21,600 bases of DNA from a virus (IMGVR_UViG_3300017741_000068:1-21600), one strand, 5' to 3'. Positions 1 to 5,962 are shown, counted from the stretch's first letter. The notes: a model not told the origin generated them from the letters alone. Program-made: numbers and translations.

Positions 1-768
1 AAAGGTATTCAGTCTGGTTCAGTTAAAGGAATAGACCCAGCGGCCGCTAACAAAGCGAAACTCATACAAAAGTATCCAAGACTTAAAGCGTTGTTCACAG
101 GCGCTGGTTCAAAGATACTAAAAGCAATTCCTATACTTGGAAGTTTACTTACTGTGGGTGCTGGTGCAAGTATATTGTTATCAGATGCATCAAAAGAAGA
201 AAAGACCAAAGAACTAGGTGCGTTACTCTTTGGAACACTAGGTGCATCTGGTCTTGCAATACTAGGTGGTATTGGTGGTACATTCTTTGGAGGCCCTCTG
301 GGAACTCTTCTTGGTAGTCTTTCTGGTGCAGTTGGTGGTTATTTTGCTGGTGATTTTATTGGTAGACAACTTGCTGGTTTTCTTCTTGGTGACGAAGTTA
401 CAAGTGTTCCGAAAGTGCCTGCACCAACAGGTATGTCGCCTGGTGCTATGGGTGGAAGTGGATTACCACCTCAATCTGTTGTCACTCCACAACAACTTGA
501 AACTAACCCCTTTGCAGCTTACGCTCTTGAGGGTCAACAGATGGGTCAGTCTGCTGTTGCAACTGCAAACGCAAATAGAACAGAGGCTGTTACAGCGTCT
601 GCATTAAATAAAGTGGATCAAGGATTTAGAAATGCTCCTCAAGGCCCAGCAGTTGTTCAAAATAATGGTGGTAACACTTATTCCAATCAAGTAAAAACAA
701 TAAACAGAACCTCCATCAAACATGAAGATCCTGTTTATGATATGATTGGAAAATCACTTGCAATGTAA
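1..768 (+). CDS. C-terminal part of a glycine-zipper, probable virion/tail protein (5' end outside window)
   Basis: The frame is open from base 1 to the TAA at 766-768, so this is the last 255 codons of a longer gene. A TTG at 91 is only an internal codon and has no ribosome site. Codons about 84-122 form a hydrophobic Gly-rich stretch with repeated GxxxG spacing (GGIGGTFFGGPLGTLLG), followed by a Pro/Gly/Gln/Asn-rich linker and a charged end (VYDMIGKSLAM). Such glycine zippers occur in phage tape-measure, tail and membrane-active virion proteins, and this is the only plus-strand gene, so it probably belongs to a late structural block to the left. That role is inference; I recognise no catalytic motif. 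It converges on the tRNA gene with one base between them. Confidence 0.6.
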   Translation, partial: KGIQSGSVKGIDPAAANKAKLIQKYPRLKALFTGAGSKILKAIPILGSLLTVGAGASILLSDASKEEKTKELGALLFGTLGASGLAILGGIGGTFFGGPLGTLLGSLSGAVGGYFAGDFIGRQLAGFLLGDEVTSVPKVPAPTGMSPGAMGGSGLPPQSVVTPQQLETNPFAAYALEGQQMGQSAVATANANRTEAVTASALNKVDQGFRNAPQGPAVVQNNGGNTYSNQVKTINRTSIKHEDPVYDMIGKSLAM

Positions 769-769
769 G

Positions 770-845
770 TGGTGCTGGTTGAGGGACTCGAACTCTCGAC
801 CTGTTGATTACAAATCAACTGCTCTACCAACTGAGCTAAACCAGC
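770..845 (-). tRNA. tRNA-Thr (anticodon TGT) with encoded CCA
   Basis: The minus strand folds as a full cloverleaf. The acceptor is GCTGGTT/AACCAGC, the D-stem GCTC/GAGC with loop AGTTGGTA, and the anticodon stem GTTGA/TCAAC with loop TTTGTAA, giving anticodon TGT. The T-stem is GAGAG/CCCTC with loop TTCGAGT and has one A-C mismatch. The discriminator A is followed by an encoded CCA (772-770). It reads ACA threonine codons. It starts 9 nt after the gp32 stop, so it is probably processed from the gp32 transcript. Its 3' end lies 1 nt from the stop of the opposing gene, leaving no room for a terminator. Confidence 0.95.
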
Positions 846-854
846 ATTATTCCA

Positions 855-1739
855 TTATCCGTTTGCGAGTTTTGAGAAATAATCCATAGTGTCATCCTCT
901 TCTTCTTTTGAAGTAACAGGTGACTCTACTGGTTTAGTATCAACAACTGGTTTTGCAATTGGTTCGTCTTCAATCTCCTCAGACACGTTACCGACTTTGG
1001 TTGTACCAGAGATGACTTGATGAAAACGTGTGGACAATTCATCATAAGATTTGAAGTTAGTTGGTGCAGTATACTCTGCAAGAGAGTATTGACTTTTCCA
1101 GATAGACTCAATCTTAGACTCATCATCTGAGATTGCAGATTTAGAAGAAAACTCTGATTTATCATAGTTCCAGAAACCATCTACCTTTCGGATTTTTAGT
1201 TTGAAGTCTGCACCTTCCCAAAAATCAAATGGATTGATAGGCGATTCATCTTCAAACGCTGGTTGCATCGCTTCCATCATTTTGTCAAATATCTTTTTAC
1301 CATATCTGAACAACATGACTTTACCTTCGTTCTCTGGGTGCTTTGGATCACTCACCACAAGAATATTAGAAAAGTATTGTAGTTTTCTTTTCTGTTTCCT
1401 TGCAAGTTCTTTATCAGACTCCACACCAGAGTTCCACAACTTTGAGTTGTATTCTGACACAGGGTCTTTCTGACTAATTGTTGTAAGAGAGTTTTCGATA
1501 TACCATTGACCTGTTGGGCCTTGAAATGCATGATTCCAAACTTTCGCCCAAGGCAGTTCTTCACCCTCTGGTGATGGTAAGAAACGAATGACTGCGTAAC
1601 CATTACCAGACTGATCCAGTTCTGGTTTCCATAGTCTTTCATCAACGTATGATTTTTTCTCTTGAGGAGCGGAGTCCTCTTTTACTGCGTTAAGCAGTTT
1701 ATCTAGAGAATTGCTTCTCCTTAGTGTATCTAACGACAT
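855..1739 (-). CDS. 32: Single-stranded DNA-binding protein gp32 (T4-like)
   Basis: 294 aa, close to the usual gp32 length. This protein coats ssDNA at the replication fork and organises recombination and repair. The N-terminus (DTLRRSNSLDKLL) matches the basic self-association region. The core has the OB-fold with the conserved GNGYAVIRFLPSPEGEELPW run and FWEGADFKLKIRKVDG. The C-terminus (about 255-294) is the acidic tail (SKEEEDDTMDYFSKL) that recruits partner proteins. There is no cysteine in the whole protein, so the T4 zinc site (His-Cys3) is absent; its place holds ENSLTTISQKDPVSEYNSK. AAGGAG lies 6 nt before the ATG. The ATG is 10 nt inside the end of the upstream gene. Confidence 0.95.
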   Translation of the reverse strand: MSLDTLRRSNSLDKLLNAVKEDSAPQEKKSYVDERLWKPELDQSGNGYAVIRFLPSPEGEELPWAKVWNHAFQGPTGQWYIENSLTTISQKDPVSEYNSKLWNSGVESDKELARKQKRKLQYFSNILVVSDPKHPENEGKVMLFRYGKKIFDKMMEAMQPAFEDESPINPFDFWEGADFKLKIRKVDGFWNYDKSEFSSKSAISDDESKIESIWKSQYSLAEYTAPTNFKSYDELSTRFHQVISGTTKVGNVSEEIEDEPIAKPVVDTKPVESPVTSKEEEDDTMDYFSKLANG

Positions 1740-2437
1740 ATGTTTCTCCTTATGTTTTCGTATGTATCGTATGTTAAATTATTCATATCAAATTTCATAG
1801 AGTTCTCATGGGGTTCTACCCAGATAAATTCTGTATTACAAAACTCTTGCATTACAGTTTTCATCTCGTTAGTCCAATCAGACCTATGACAAAATCTATG
1901 AGGGTCAGAGTCCATCTTCTGTCCTCTTTGAAATTCCTCATAGACATTATTTAGTGGGTTTTCAGAAAGGTCAAATCCCATTAAATAAATCTTAGATGCA
2001 CCATGCCGACACGCAAGGTGTATTGCTGTAGTTCCAGAACTCCATTCTCTTGGAATGTCTATGTCCCTTATCCTATCATCTTCATCAACCCAAGTGATGT
2101 ACAATCCTTTATTTGGTTCGTCTTGTTTTCCATTGATTACACAGTGTTGTCTATTCCCTCTTTTATTTTCAACAATACTAGTGTACTCGTACATATGTCT
2201 TATCGTATCGTGAAAATACTGTGGCAGTTTAGTCCAATCTGCGAACCAACATTTATTCTCATGTGCATAACCAGACTCATATATCAAGTGTTGCACATGA
2301 TAGTCTACGGCTACTAGATTGTCAACCTTTACATCATTAAAGATTCTGTTACAACCCCATGTAACAACATCATCAAGTATTTCATTCACATTCCATTTCA
2401 GGCGTGACTTTCCGTTTCCGTAGACTATCGTTCTCAT
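1730..2437 (-). CDS. Rossmann-like protein resembling DUF115/GT42-type enzymes, function unknown
   Basis: 235 aa. The N-terminus (MRTIVYGNGKSRLKW) looks like a nucleotide-binding first strand and loop, followed by WGCNRIF and DNLVAVDYH. Near residue 135-155, SSGTTAIHLACRHGASKIYLMGFDL is a second Rossmann-like strand-helix-strand (positions given; key residues S, G, T, G, D). The pattern GNGxS...GCN...VAVD...G..A...A...G...IYLxGxD is what I associate with DUF115/MptE-like proteins and the fold of GT42 sialyltransferases. The resemblance is by eye and does not establish a reaction. It abuts the 63-aa gene upstream and overlaps gp32 by 10 nt, so it sits in the replication operon. Confidence 0.7.
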   Translation of the reverse strand: MRTIVYGNGKSRLKWNVNEILDDVVTWGCNRIFNDVKVDNLVAVDYHVQHLIYESGYAHENKCWFADWTKLPQYFHDTIRHMYEYTSIVENKRGNRQHCVINGKQDEPNKGLYITWVDEDDRIRDIDIPREWSSGTTAIHLACRHGASKIYLMGFDLSENPLNNVYEEFQRGQKMDSDPHRFCHRSDWTNEMKTVMQEFCNTEFIWVEPHENSMKFDMNNLTYDTYENIRRNICR

Positions 2438-2629
2438 TTACTGTTGTTTATGTTTTGGTGTATACCTTCTTGGTGAATACCCTTTGGGCCAAGATGGTTG
2501 ACGAGATGCAAGTTTCTTACATCTTTCTGCAAGTTCGTCATTCTTCTTTTGCAGTTCTGCACAGTCATATTGCAACCCCTTGATTTCGTTTCTGAGTTGT
2601 TCTATAACTAATTTATCGGGCATTTCCAT
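2438..2629 (-). CDS. Small coiled-coil protein, unknown function
   Basis: 63 aa. Residues 6-42 form a heptad-rich helix (LVIEQLRNEIKGL, LQKKNDELAERCKKL). The tail is basic and Pro-rich (PKGYSPRRYTPKHKQQ). The start is supported by GGAG 7 nt upstream, inside the last codons of gp59. The stop touches the ATG of the next gene. A similar short coiled-coil protein lies at 7723-7908. I do not recognise the family; a scaffold or adaptor role is only a guess. Confidence 0.7.
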   Translation of the reverse strand: MEMPDKLVIEQLRNEIKGLQYDCAELQKKNDELAERCKKLASRQPSWPKGYSPRRYTPKHKQQ

Positions 2630-2633
2630 ACCA

Positions 2634-3224
2634 CTACTCCATTGTTGTTAAATTTATAACTACCATCTTACACGAATCAATCTCATATGTCAAGAACTTT
2701 TTGTAATTTTCTATAAGTTTTTTTACATCAGGCCACATGATATCATCATTCATTTTCTTATCCCATTTAGAACTGTAGTCAAAGATACCATCTAGTATCA
2801 CCATTGTTTCAAGTGATACTCTTTTACCAAGATATTCTTTGAGAAGTTTAGGGTGAGAATTGTCTGGAACATTCAATACGTCTAGACTTTTATCTTCAAA
2901 TAGTTTAGTTGCTTCATTCTTGAATAGTGTTTCTAATCTTGACATTCTATCCATCCAATCAAAATAGTTCTGGTCATTGAAGTTACCTATGTAACCTTTA
3001 GTTTCAACTAAGAAGTTTGCAAGTAGATAATCCTCAACACTTTCTATAAGAGATGAGTTATACTTTCTACCCAACATCACAAACCATACTCTATCTTTTC
3101 TTTTCCAGAACGACTCTCTTGATACCTTTGTCTTACCATTGAACTTTACAAAATCATAGTCACCTTTACTAAAGTGAGCCTTCATCGCACAGTAAGTCAA
3201 ATAGATATCTATTGATTGTGACAT
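2634..3224 (-). CDS. 59: gp59, loader of the replicative helicase
   Basis: 196 aa; T4 gp59 is 217 aa. gp59 binds fork DNA and gp32 and loads the gp41 hexamer. The N-terminal pattern (YLTYCAMKAHF..GDYDFVKFNGKTKVS, Lys/Arg-rich, then FWKRKDRVWFVMLGRKY) follows T4 gp59 (YKLYLMIKQHMNGKYDVIKYN, then KRRDKYFF). The C-terminal half keeps KRVSLETMVILDGIFDY..KWDKKMNDDIMWPDVKKLIENYKKFL (positions 133-176; key residues S, E, L, D, W). It lies in the order 33 - 41-aa ORF - 59 - ... - 32, next to its partner gp32. The start abuts the TAG of the 41-aa ORF; GAGGG lies about 14 nt upstream, so coupling is likely. Confidence 0.9.
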   Translation of the reverse strand: MSQSIDIYLTYCAMKAHFSKGDYDFVKFNGKTKVSRESFWKRKDRVWFVMLGRKYNSSLIESVEDYLLANFLVETKGYIGNFNDQNYFDWMDRMSRLETLFKNEATKLFEDKSLDVLNVPDNSHPKLLKEYLGKRVSLETMVILDGIFDYSSKWDKKMNDDIMWPDVKKLIENYKKFLTYEIDSCKMVVINLTTME

Positions 3225-3350
3225 CTAGTCAGTAAATCCCTCACCCTTAACAAAGTGATGCAACCTATGTGTAAAGATAGTCCACACTAAACTAACTAAT
3301 GTGTCTGTCTTGTACACTCCTGCTGGACAAGTGTGTATCCACTCTTTCAT
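3225..3350 (-). CDS. 41-aa ORF between gp33 and gp59, unknown function
   Basis: The frame reads MKEWIHTCPAGVYKTD and ends HRLHHFVKGEGFTD. The ATG overlaps the gp33 stop (ATGA at 3350-3347) and its TAG abuts the gp59 start, so it fills the gap between two well-recognised genes exactly. Coding capacity is supported by this tight packing rather than by any motif. It is a small, slightly basic and aromatic protein. No Shine-Dalgarno is visible; translation would depend on coupling to gp33. Confidence 0.65.
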   Translation of the reverse strand: MKEWIHTCPAGVYKTDTLVSLVWTIFTHRLHHFVKGEGFTD

Positions 3351-3559
3351 ATTGGTAACTTTGCTTGATTGGGTAGATAGTTCAAATCTCTTGCATTTGC
3401 TTCTATCTTATCTTTTAGACTTTTTGATATGAGTCTTGTAACTGACTCTGGTTCTACTTGTTTTGTTTTACAGTATTCTAGAACAGCGTCCATATGTGAT
3501 AGGTTTTTGTCTTGGGCCATCTTTTCAATCTCAAGTGAGAACGTCTTTGTGTTTTGCAT
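3347..3559 (-). CDS. 33: gp33-like late-transcription coactivator
   Basis: 70 aa from the chosen ATG (3559). T4 gp33 bridges RNA polymerase (beta flap) to the sliding clamp gp45 and works with the late sigma gp55. The sequence FSLEIEKMAQDKNLSHMDAV, then LEYCKTKQVEP, KSLKDKIEANARDLNYL, follows the gp33 pattern (IEKMVEEFGMSYLEATTAFLEEN, KIQSEAIDENLL). It is shorter than T4 gp33 (112 aa) and ends NQAKLPI rather than the T4 tail. The open frame extends to an ATG at 3607, but GGAG lies 5 nt before 3559 and the extra 16 residues cross a hairpin (3579-3602), so the internal start is preferred. Its leader resembles that of phoH. Confidence 0.8.
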   Translation of the reverse strand: MQNTKTFSLEIEKMAQDKNLSHMDAVLEYCKTKQVEPESVTRLISKSLKDKIEANARDLNYLPNQAKLPI

Positions 3560-3578
3560 AATAACTCCATTTATAAGA

Positions 3579-3602
3579 TGTGGGGTTAACCATGACCCCA
3601 CA
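3579..3602 (-). promoter_or_regulatory. Hairpin in the leader of gene 33
   Basis: A 7-bp perfect stem TGTGGGG/CCCCACA with a 10-nt loop ends 19 nt before the gene 33 ATG. The bases after it (CTTATAAATGGAGTTATT) resemble those after the phoH hairpin (ATAAAATGGGATTATC). It could protect or terminate RNA or mark a processing site between the tmRNA and gene 33. No U-run follows it, so it is not a standard intrinsic terminator for the minus strand. Confidence 0.55.
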
Positions 3603-3839
3603 CGCACTTATTAAGTAGTGACCCTTAATGATCTTACCGATTTTTTTCAACCGAACCTATTCACATAGGCATCATTAATTTGTGTCGGTAGGACTTGGGT
3701 ACACCTACAACTGAGAAACCAAGATACCATTCTTGTTATATTCCCAGAACCTAGTTCCAATCGGTAGATTGATGTGACACAGCGTGTTTCCACTACCATG
3801 CCTGAGTACCACCTCTAACTAGTCAAGTTCACAACTCTT
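3603..3839 (-). other. Unexplained structured non-coding stretch after the tmRNA
   Basis: About 230 nt without an open frame lie between the tmRNA coding piece and the gene 33 leader. On the minus strand it holds several short perfect hairpins: CAATC-TACC-GATTG (3771-3758), CCTAT-GTGA-ATAGG with a GNRA-like loop (3669-3656), CAAGA/TCTTG, and GTTGTAGG/CCTACCGAC (3711-3683) whose loop carries ACCCAAGT. That loop is part of an 11-nt element (3700-3690) complementary to the tmRNA T-arm region. I find no tRNA, RNase P or group I intron signatures. It may be a tail of the tmRNA precursor or a separate small RNA. Confidence 0.5.
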
Positions 3840-3943
3840 GGTGAGAAGTTCTTCCTTGCACGACACTATTTTCGCCCGTCAGCGAAACTCTGAAACTGTG
3901 ATGATGTTTCTGTTTCCAAGTACACCATCAAAACTCAGTACAA

Positions 3944-3988
3944 TTAGGCAGCTAGTGCGAAATCTACAGGTGCAAAATCATCATTTGC
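3944..3988 (-). other. tmRNA tag reading frame (ANDDFAPVDFALAA)
   Basis: From the resume codon GCA (3988) the frame gives Ala-Asn-Asp-Asp-Phe-Ala-Pro-Val-Asp-Phe-Ala-Leu-Ala-Ala and stops at TAA (3946-3944). The A-rich stretch TTAAAAAAACTAAAC just upstream is the usual setting of a resume codon. The ALAA end is the ClpXP-type degron, and the AND..FA..FA.AA pattern resembles the Caulobacter tag rather than cyanobacterial tags. This is the strongest single evidence that the RNA is a working tmRNA. Confidence 0.93.
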
Positions 3989-4070
3989 GTTTAGTTTTTT
4001 TAACCGATACGAGGTAAGCCGATAGTTCTCCACTTTTCTATTTAACGTCAGTCGATCCTATTTCACCCCC

Positions 4071-4120
4071 ATTATAAACACTCTCAAGCAGTGATTCAAT
4101 ATCTCATCTAAGAGTGTTTA
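4071..4120 (-). other. Intervening segment of the permuted tmRNA, closed by a perfect stem
   Basis: This 50-nt linker joins the CCA end of the acceptor piece to the 5' end of the coding piece. Its ends form a perfect stem, ATAAACACTCT with AGAGTGTTTAT (4121-4111 with 4084-4074, 11 bp), so the acceptor helix and this stem could stack in the precursor. In permuted tmRNAs this segment is removed by tRNA-type processing (RNase P on the coding side, 3' trimming on the other). The phage presumably relies on host enzymes for that. Confidence 0.85.
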
Positions 4121-4183
4121 TGGTGGAGGTGTTGGGTATTGCACCCAAGTCCTGTCCATCTTTCAATCTGTTTCAACAAACTA

Positions 4184-4219
4184 TACTCTATTTATACCAT
4201 GATTCTTTTCGTTTGTCAA
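4184..4219 (-). promoter_or_regulatory. Promoter of the tmRNA: sigma-70 type with overlapping late-type -10
   Basis: TTGACA (4219-4214), a 17-bp spacer and TATAAA (4196-4191) form a near-consensus sigma-70 promoter. The -10 continues to TATAAATA (4196-4189), the T4-type late promoter that is read by gp55/gp33 without a -35. Start is expected near 4184. The TTGACA shares bases with the stop codon of the Fe-S carrier gene. Two modes of transcription are therefore possible; which is used is inference. Confidence 0.75.
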
Positions 4220-4527
4220 GTCTTAATTGAGAAACTTGTTCCACACCCACATGAAGAATGTGCGTTAGGGTTCTTAACTGTTAAGTAAGAACCACCAAAT
4301 TCTTTTATGTAGTCCACAGTGCAACCAAGTAGAAACATCTCGGCCGTAGTATCTAACACTAACACATCATCTATGAGTGTTCCTTTGTCAGTAGTGTCTG
4401 TGGTTTCCCATTTGTATTCGAAACCAGCACAACCACCACCCTTGACAGACAATCTTGCATAGGTATCCTCTGACTTGGATACCATGTCTGTTAGATATTC
4501 TCTTGCATTTTCTGTTAGTGTTATCAT
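4216..4527 (-). CDS. A-type Fe-S cluster carrier (HesB/IscA/ErpA family)
   Basis: 103 aa, full length for the family. These proteins hold a [2Fe-2S] or [4Fe-4S] cluster and deliver it to apo-enzymes in the cytoplasm. The three cluster cysteines are present: C33 in VKGGGCAGFEYKW, and C93 and C95 in NAHSSCGCGTSFSI. The window encodes a likely client, the QueG-like double-cluster protein. The start overlaps the stop of the upstream gene (ATGA at 4527-4524) with AAGGG just before it. HesB-like genes are known in ocean myoviruses of cyanobacteria and SAR11. Its stop codon overlaps the -35 of the tmRNA promoter, and no terminator lies between them. Confidence 0.95.
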   Translation of the reverse strand: MITLTENAREYLTDMVSKSEDTYARLSVKGGGCAGFEYKWETTDTTDKGTLIDDVLVLDTTAEMFLLGCTVDYIKEFGGSYLTVKNPNAHSSCGCGTSFSIKT

Positions 4528-4787
4528 GACCCTTTATTTATAATGTTACCATCTAAAATCTCTTGCACTAAATCACCTTTGACACAAAATGCCTTCTCTG
4601 GTTTGAGTCTACCATCAAAGTTCTTAAATGCAGCCCACATATATTTGTCTGGGTTTGCATTAAGTCTATCTAGACATTGTTGTTGTGTTTCATTCTCTTG
4701 GTGGAATATAAACAAATCAGTACCAAACTCTGGTGTTGTAGTCGCCATAGTCACGATTATAAAGTATTTACTAAGTGTTACTCCCAT
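4524..4787 (-). CDS. Small conserved-looking phage protein, unknown function
   Basis: 87 aa from the ATG at 4787, which has GGGGAG 4 nt upstream and overlaps the end of the exonuclease by 17 nt. An internal ATG (4748, MATTTPEFGTDLFIFHQ) would give 74 aa but has no ribosome site. Visible features are an aromatic-rich centre (DLFIFHQENETQQQCLDRL, then KYMWAAFKNFDG) and a tail KAFCVKGDLVQEIL. I recognise no domain. It is packed between the exonuclease and the Fe-S carrier with overlaps on both sides. Confidence 0.75.
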   Translation of the reverse strand: MGVTLSKYFIIVTMATTTPEFGTDLFIFHQENETQQQCLDRLNANPDKYMWAAFKNFDGRLKPEKAFCVKGDLVQEILDGNIINKGS

Positions 4788-5439
4788 TGAACTCCCCTAT
4801 AACTTCTTCTAACATCGGAAGATAATTATGTTTAGTTTTAACAAACTCCTGTACTGAACCATCCTCAGTAACAACTAGAATAACAATCTGTTCAATTGGT
4901 TTTCCAGTTCGTTCTTCAAACATCTCTGCGTATGCAGACGCTTGTATATAATAGTTTTCATTCCACTCATCACTTCTCTCTTTAGAAGAAGTCTTGAAAT
5001 CAATGATGGAAAGTTCCCCATTGTATTCTGCAATACAATCTACTCGTCCAGCGACTTTGTACTTATCTGAATACAACCCACACTCTTGAGCATGAATATT
5101 GTCAACATTGTCCAAAGTTTCTTTTGCGAGTTGTTTGAAGAGACAGTAGGGGAGAAATTTCTTTTTGTGTTTTTCTTCGTCAAAGTCATTGTTTAAATAG
5201 TCCTCACACATATGATGAACAGCAGTTCCACGATTTGCGGCTGTTCTTGCAACATAGTTTGCAACATCATCACCAACTCGTTTACGCCATTCAAATAATC
5301 CTTTTTTATTCCTTACAGATAAAACTGTAGTAATAGACGGATACAGTTCACCCTCTGGAGTTTTATAGAATCTTTTCTTATCTATGGTTTGAGTTTTTAG
5401 ATCTTCAAGTTCAATCGGTACATGACAAAATGTTTTCAT
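4771..5439 (-). CDS. PD-(D/E)XK exonuclease (RecB/MGME1-like)
   Basis: 222 aa. The core motifs of this nuclease fold appear in order: RGTAVHHMCEDYL (residues 70-82, motif with H75/H76 and E79), AGRVDCIAEYNGELSIIDFKT (130-150) with D134, D147 and K149 as the D...DxK metal site, and YYIQASAYAEMF (163-174) with the usual Q. Homologous phage proteins are annotated as exonucleases and act on ssDNA or DNA ends in replication or host-DNA recycling. It starts 1 nt after the endolysin stop and overlaps the next gene. No ATPase domain is attached, so it is a stand-alone nuclease. Confidence 0.85.
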   Translation of the reverse strand: MKTFCHVPIELEDLKTQTIDKKRFYKTPEGELYPSITTVLSVRNKKGLFEWRKRVGDDVANYVARTAANRGTAVHHMCEDYLNNDFDEEKHKKKFLPYCLFKQLAKETLDNVDNIHAQECGLYSDKYKVAGRVDCIAEYNGELSIIDFKTSSKERSDEWNENYYIQASAYAEMFEERTGKPIEQIVILVVTEDGSVQEFVKTKHNYLPMLEEVIGEFNGSNT

Positions 5440-5440
5440 A

Positions 5441-5962
5441 TTAAATCATCTTCTTCGCAGATGCAGTAGTTTCTTTGTTTCTGCGAGTCCAACCCTTTCC
5501 AAATGTTTTAAAGTGTTTCAGTTTTTTGTAGTATGCAAGTCGGTCTTTTTGATACTTTTCAATCGCACCTTTGTGACCTTCTTGTTTTACAAATGTATCT
5601 ACTGCTCGTAGAGTTGCAGGCCCTATCGCACCATCTGCTGTCGCACCTACCATTTTTTGTAGATACTTTGCAGCTCTTCCTGTCCCAGCATTCACTCCAA
5701 AATCGAAAACGCAAAGGTCAAGACCAGATGGTAGTTGGTCGCCTTTTACACGATCCCAATAGTTCTTCTTATAGATAGGTGCAACATCAGATACTTTGAG
5801 TTCTCTCATTGCATCTAAACTTACATCTCTACCAACCCACTCTTCGTATACTCTCTTAGTTACGCCTAAGTTAGTAGCGCCGCCTGGATCTTCTGGGTGA
5901 TTCACATATCCACCTTCGTGATGTAATATCATTTCTAAACATTCTTGGTAATTTTTTTCCAT
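5441..5962 (-). CDS. Endolysin: GH108 N-acetylmuramidase with peptidoglycan-binding C-terminus
   Basis: 173 aa, typical of the family. It cleaves the glycan strand of peptidoglycan for host lysis. The N-terminal motif MILHHEGGYVNHPEDPGGAT carries the catalytic Glu (E16) in HEGGY, followed by NLGVTKRVYEEW. The middle has the GH108 pattern IYKKNYWDRVKGDQLPSGLD and FDFGVNAGTGRAAKYLQ. The C-terminal third (VGATADGAIGPATLRAV, then YQKDRLAYYKKL) is the associated binding domain. No signal peptide or signal-anchor is visible, so export would need a holin, which I do not see here. AGAGG lies 8 nt before the ATG. AATAAATA (5998-5991) upstream resembles a late promoter. Confidence 0.93.
   Translation of the reverse strand: MEKNYQECLEMILHHEGGYVNHPEDPGGATNLGVTKRVYEEWVGRDVSLDAMRELKVSDVAPIYKKNYWDRVKGDQLPSGLDLCVFDFGVNAGTGRAAKYLQKMVGATADGAIGPATLRAVDTFVKQEGHKGAIEKYQKDRLAYYKKLKHFKTFGKGWTRRNKETTASAKKMI

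Larger units (their letters stand above)
3840..4184 (-). ncRNA. ssrA: Circularly permuted (two-piece) tmRNA
   Basis: tmRNA rescues stalled ribosomes by acting first as tRNA-Ala and then as a short message for a degradation tag. Here the tRNA 3' half comes first: T-stem TTGGG/CCCAA with loop TGCAATA (4148-4132), acceptor strand CACCTCC (4131-4125) and encoded ACCA (4124-4121). Then come a 50-nt linker and the 5' acceptor strand GGGGGTG (4070-4064), followed by AAATAGGATCGACTGACG, which matches the tmRNA D-region. The acceptor strands pair over 7 bp with a G-U at the third pair, the alanine identity signal. The tag frame lies at 3988-3944. This order is known from alphaproteobacteria and some cyanobacteria and betaproteobacteria. 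Outer ends (4184, 3840) are estimates: the first from the promoter, the second from usual sizes. Confidence 0.92.

Noticed and set aside
266-607. Other-frame 113-aa ORF inside the first gene, and similar long frames opposite the real genes
   Set aside because: They are low-complexity shadows of the coding frame with no ribosome sites or recognisable motifs.
3560-3607. N-terminal extension of gp33 (start at 3607)
   Set aside because: It crosses the leader hairpin, has no ribosome site, and the family match begins after the inner ATG at 3559, which has GGAG.
3603-3839. Group I intron, RNase P RNA or second tRNA in the non-coding stretch
   Set aside because: I could not find the conserved core sequences of any of these, nor a cloverleaf on either strand.
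3987-4070. Standard one-piece tmRNA
   Set aside because: The T-arm and CCA end lie upstream of the 5' acceptor strand, not downstream, and the linker stem joins them. Only the permuted order fits.
4535-4542. TATAAATA on the minus strand before the Fe-S carrier gene as a late promoter
   Set aside because: It is inside the coding end of the upstream gene (codons for IINK) and would start transcription at the ATG itself, leaving no leader. Chance is likely in AT-rich DNA.
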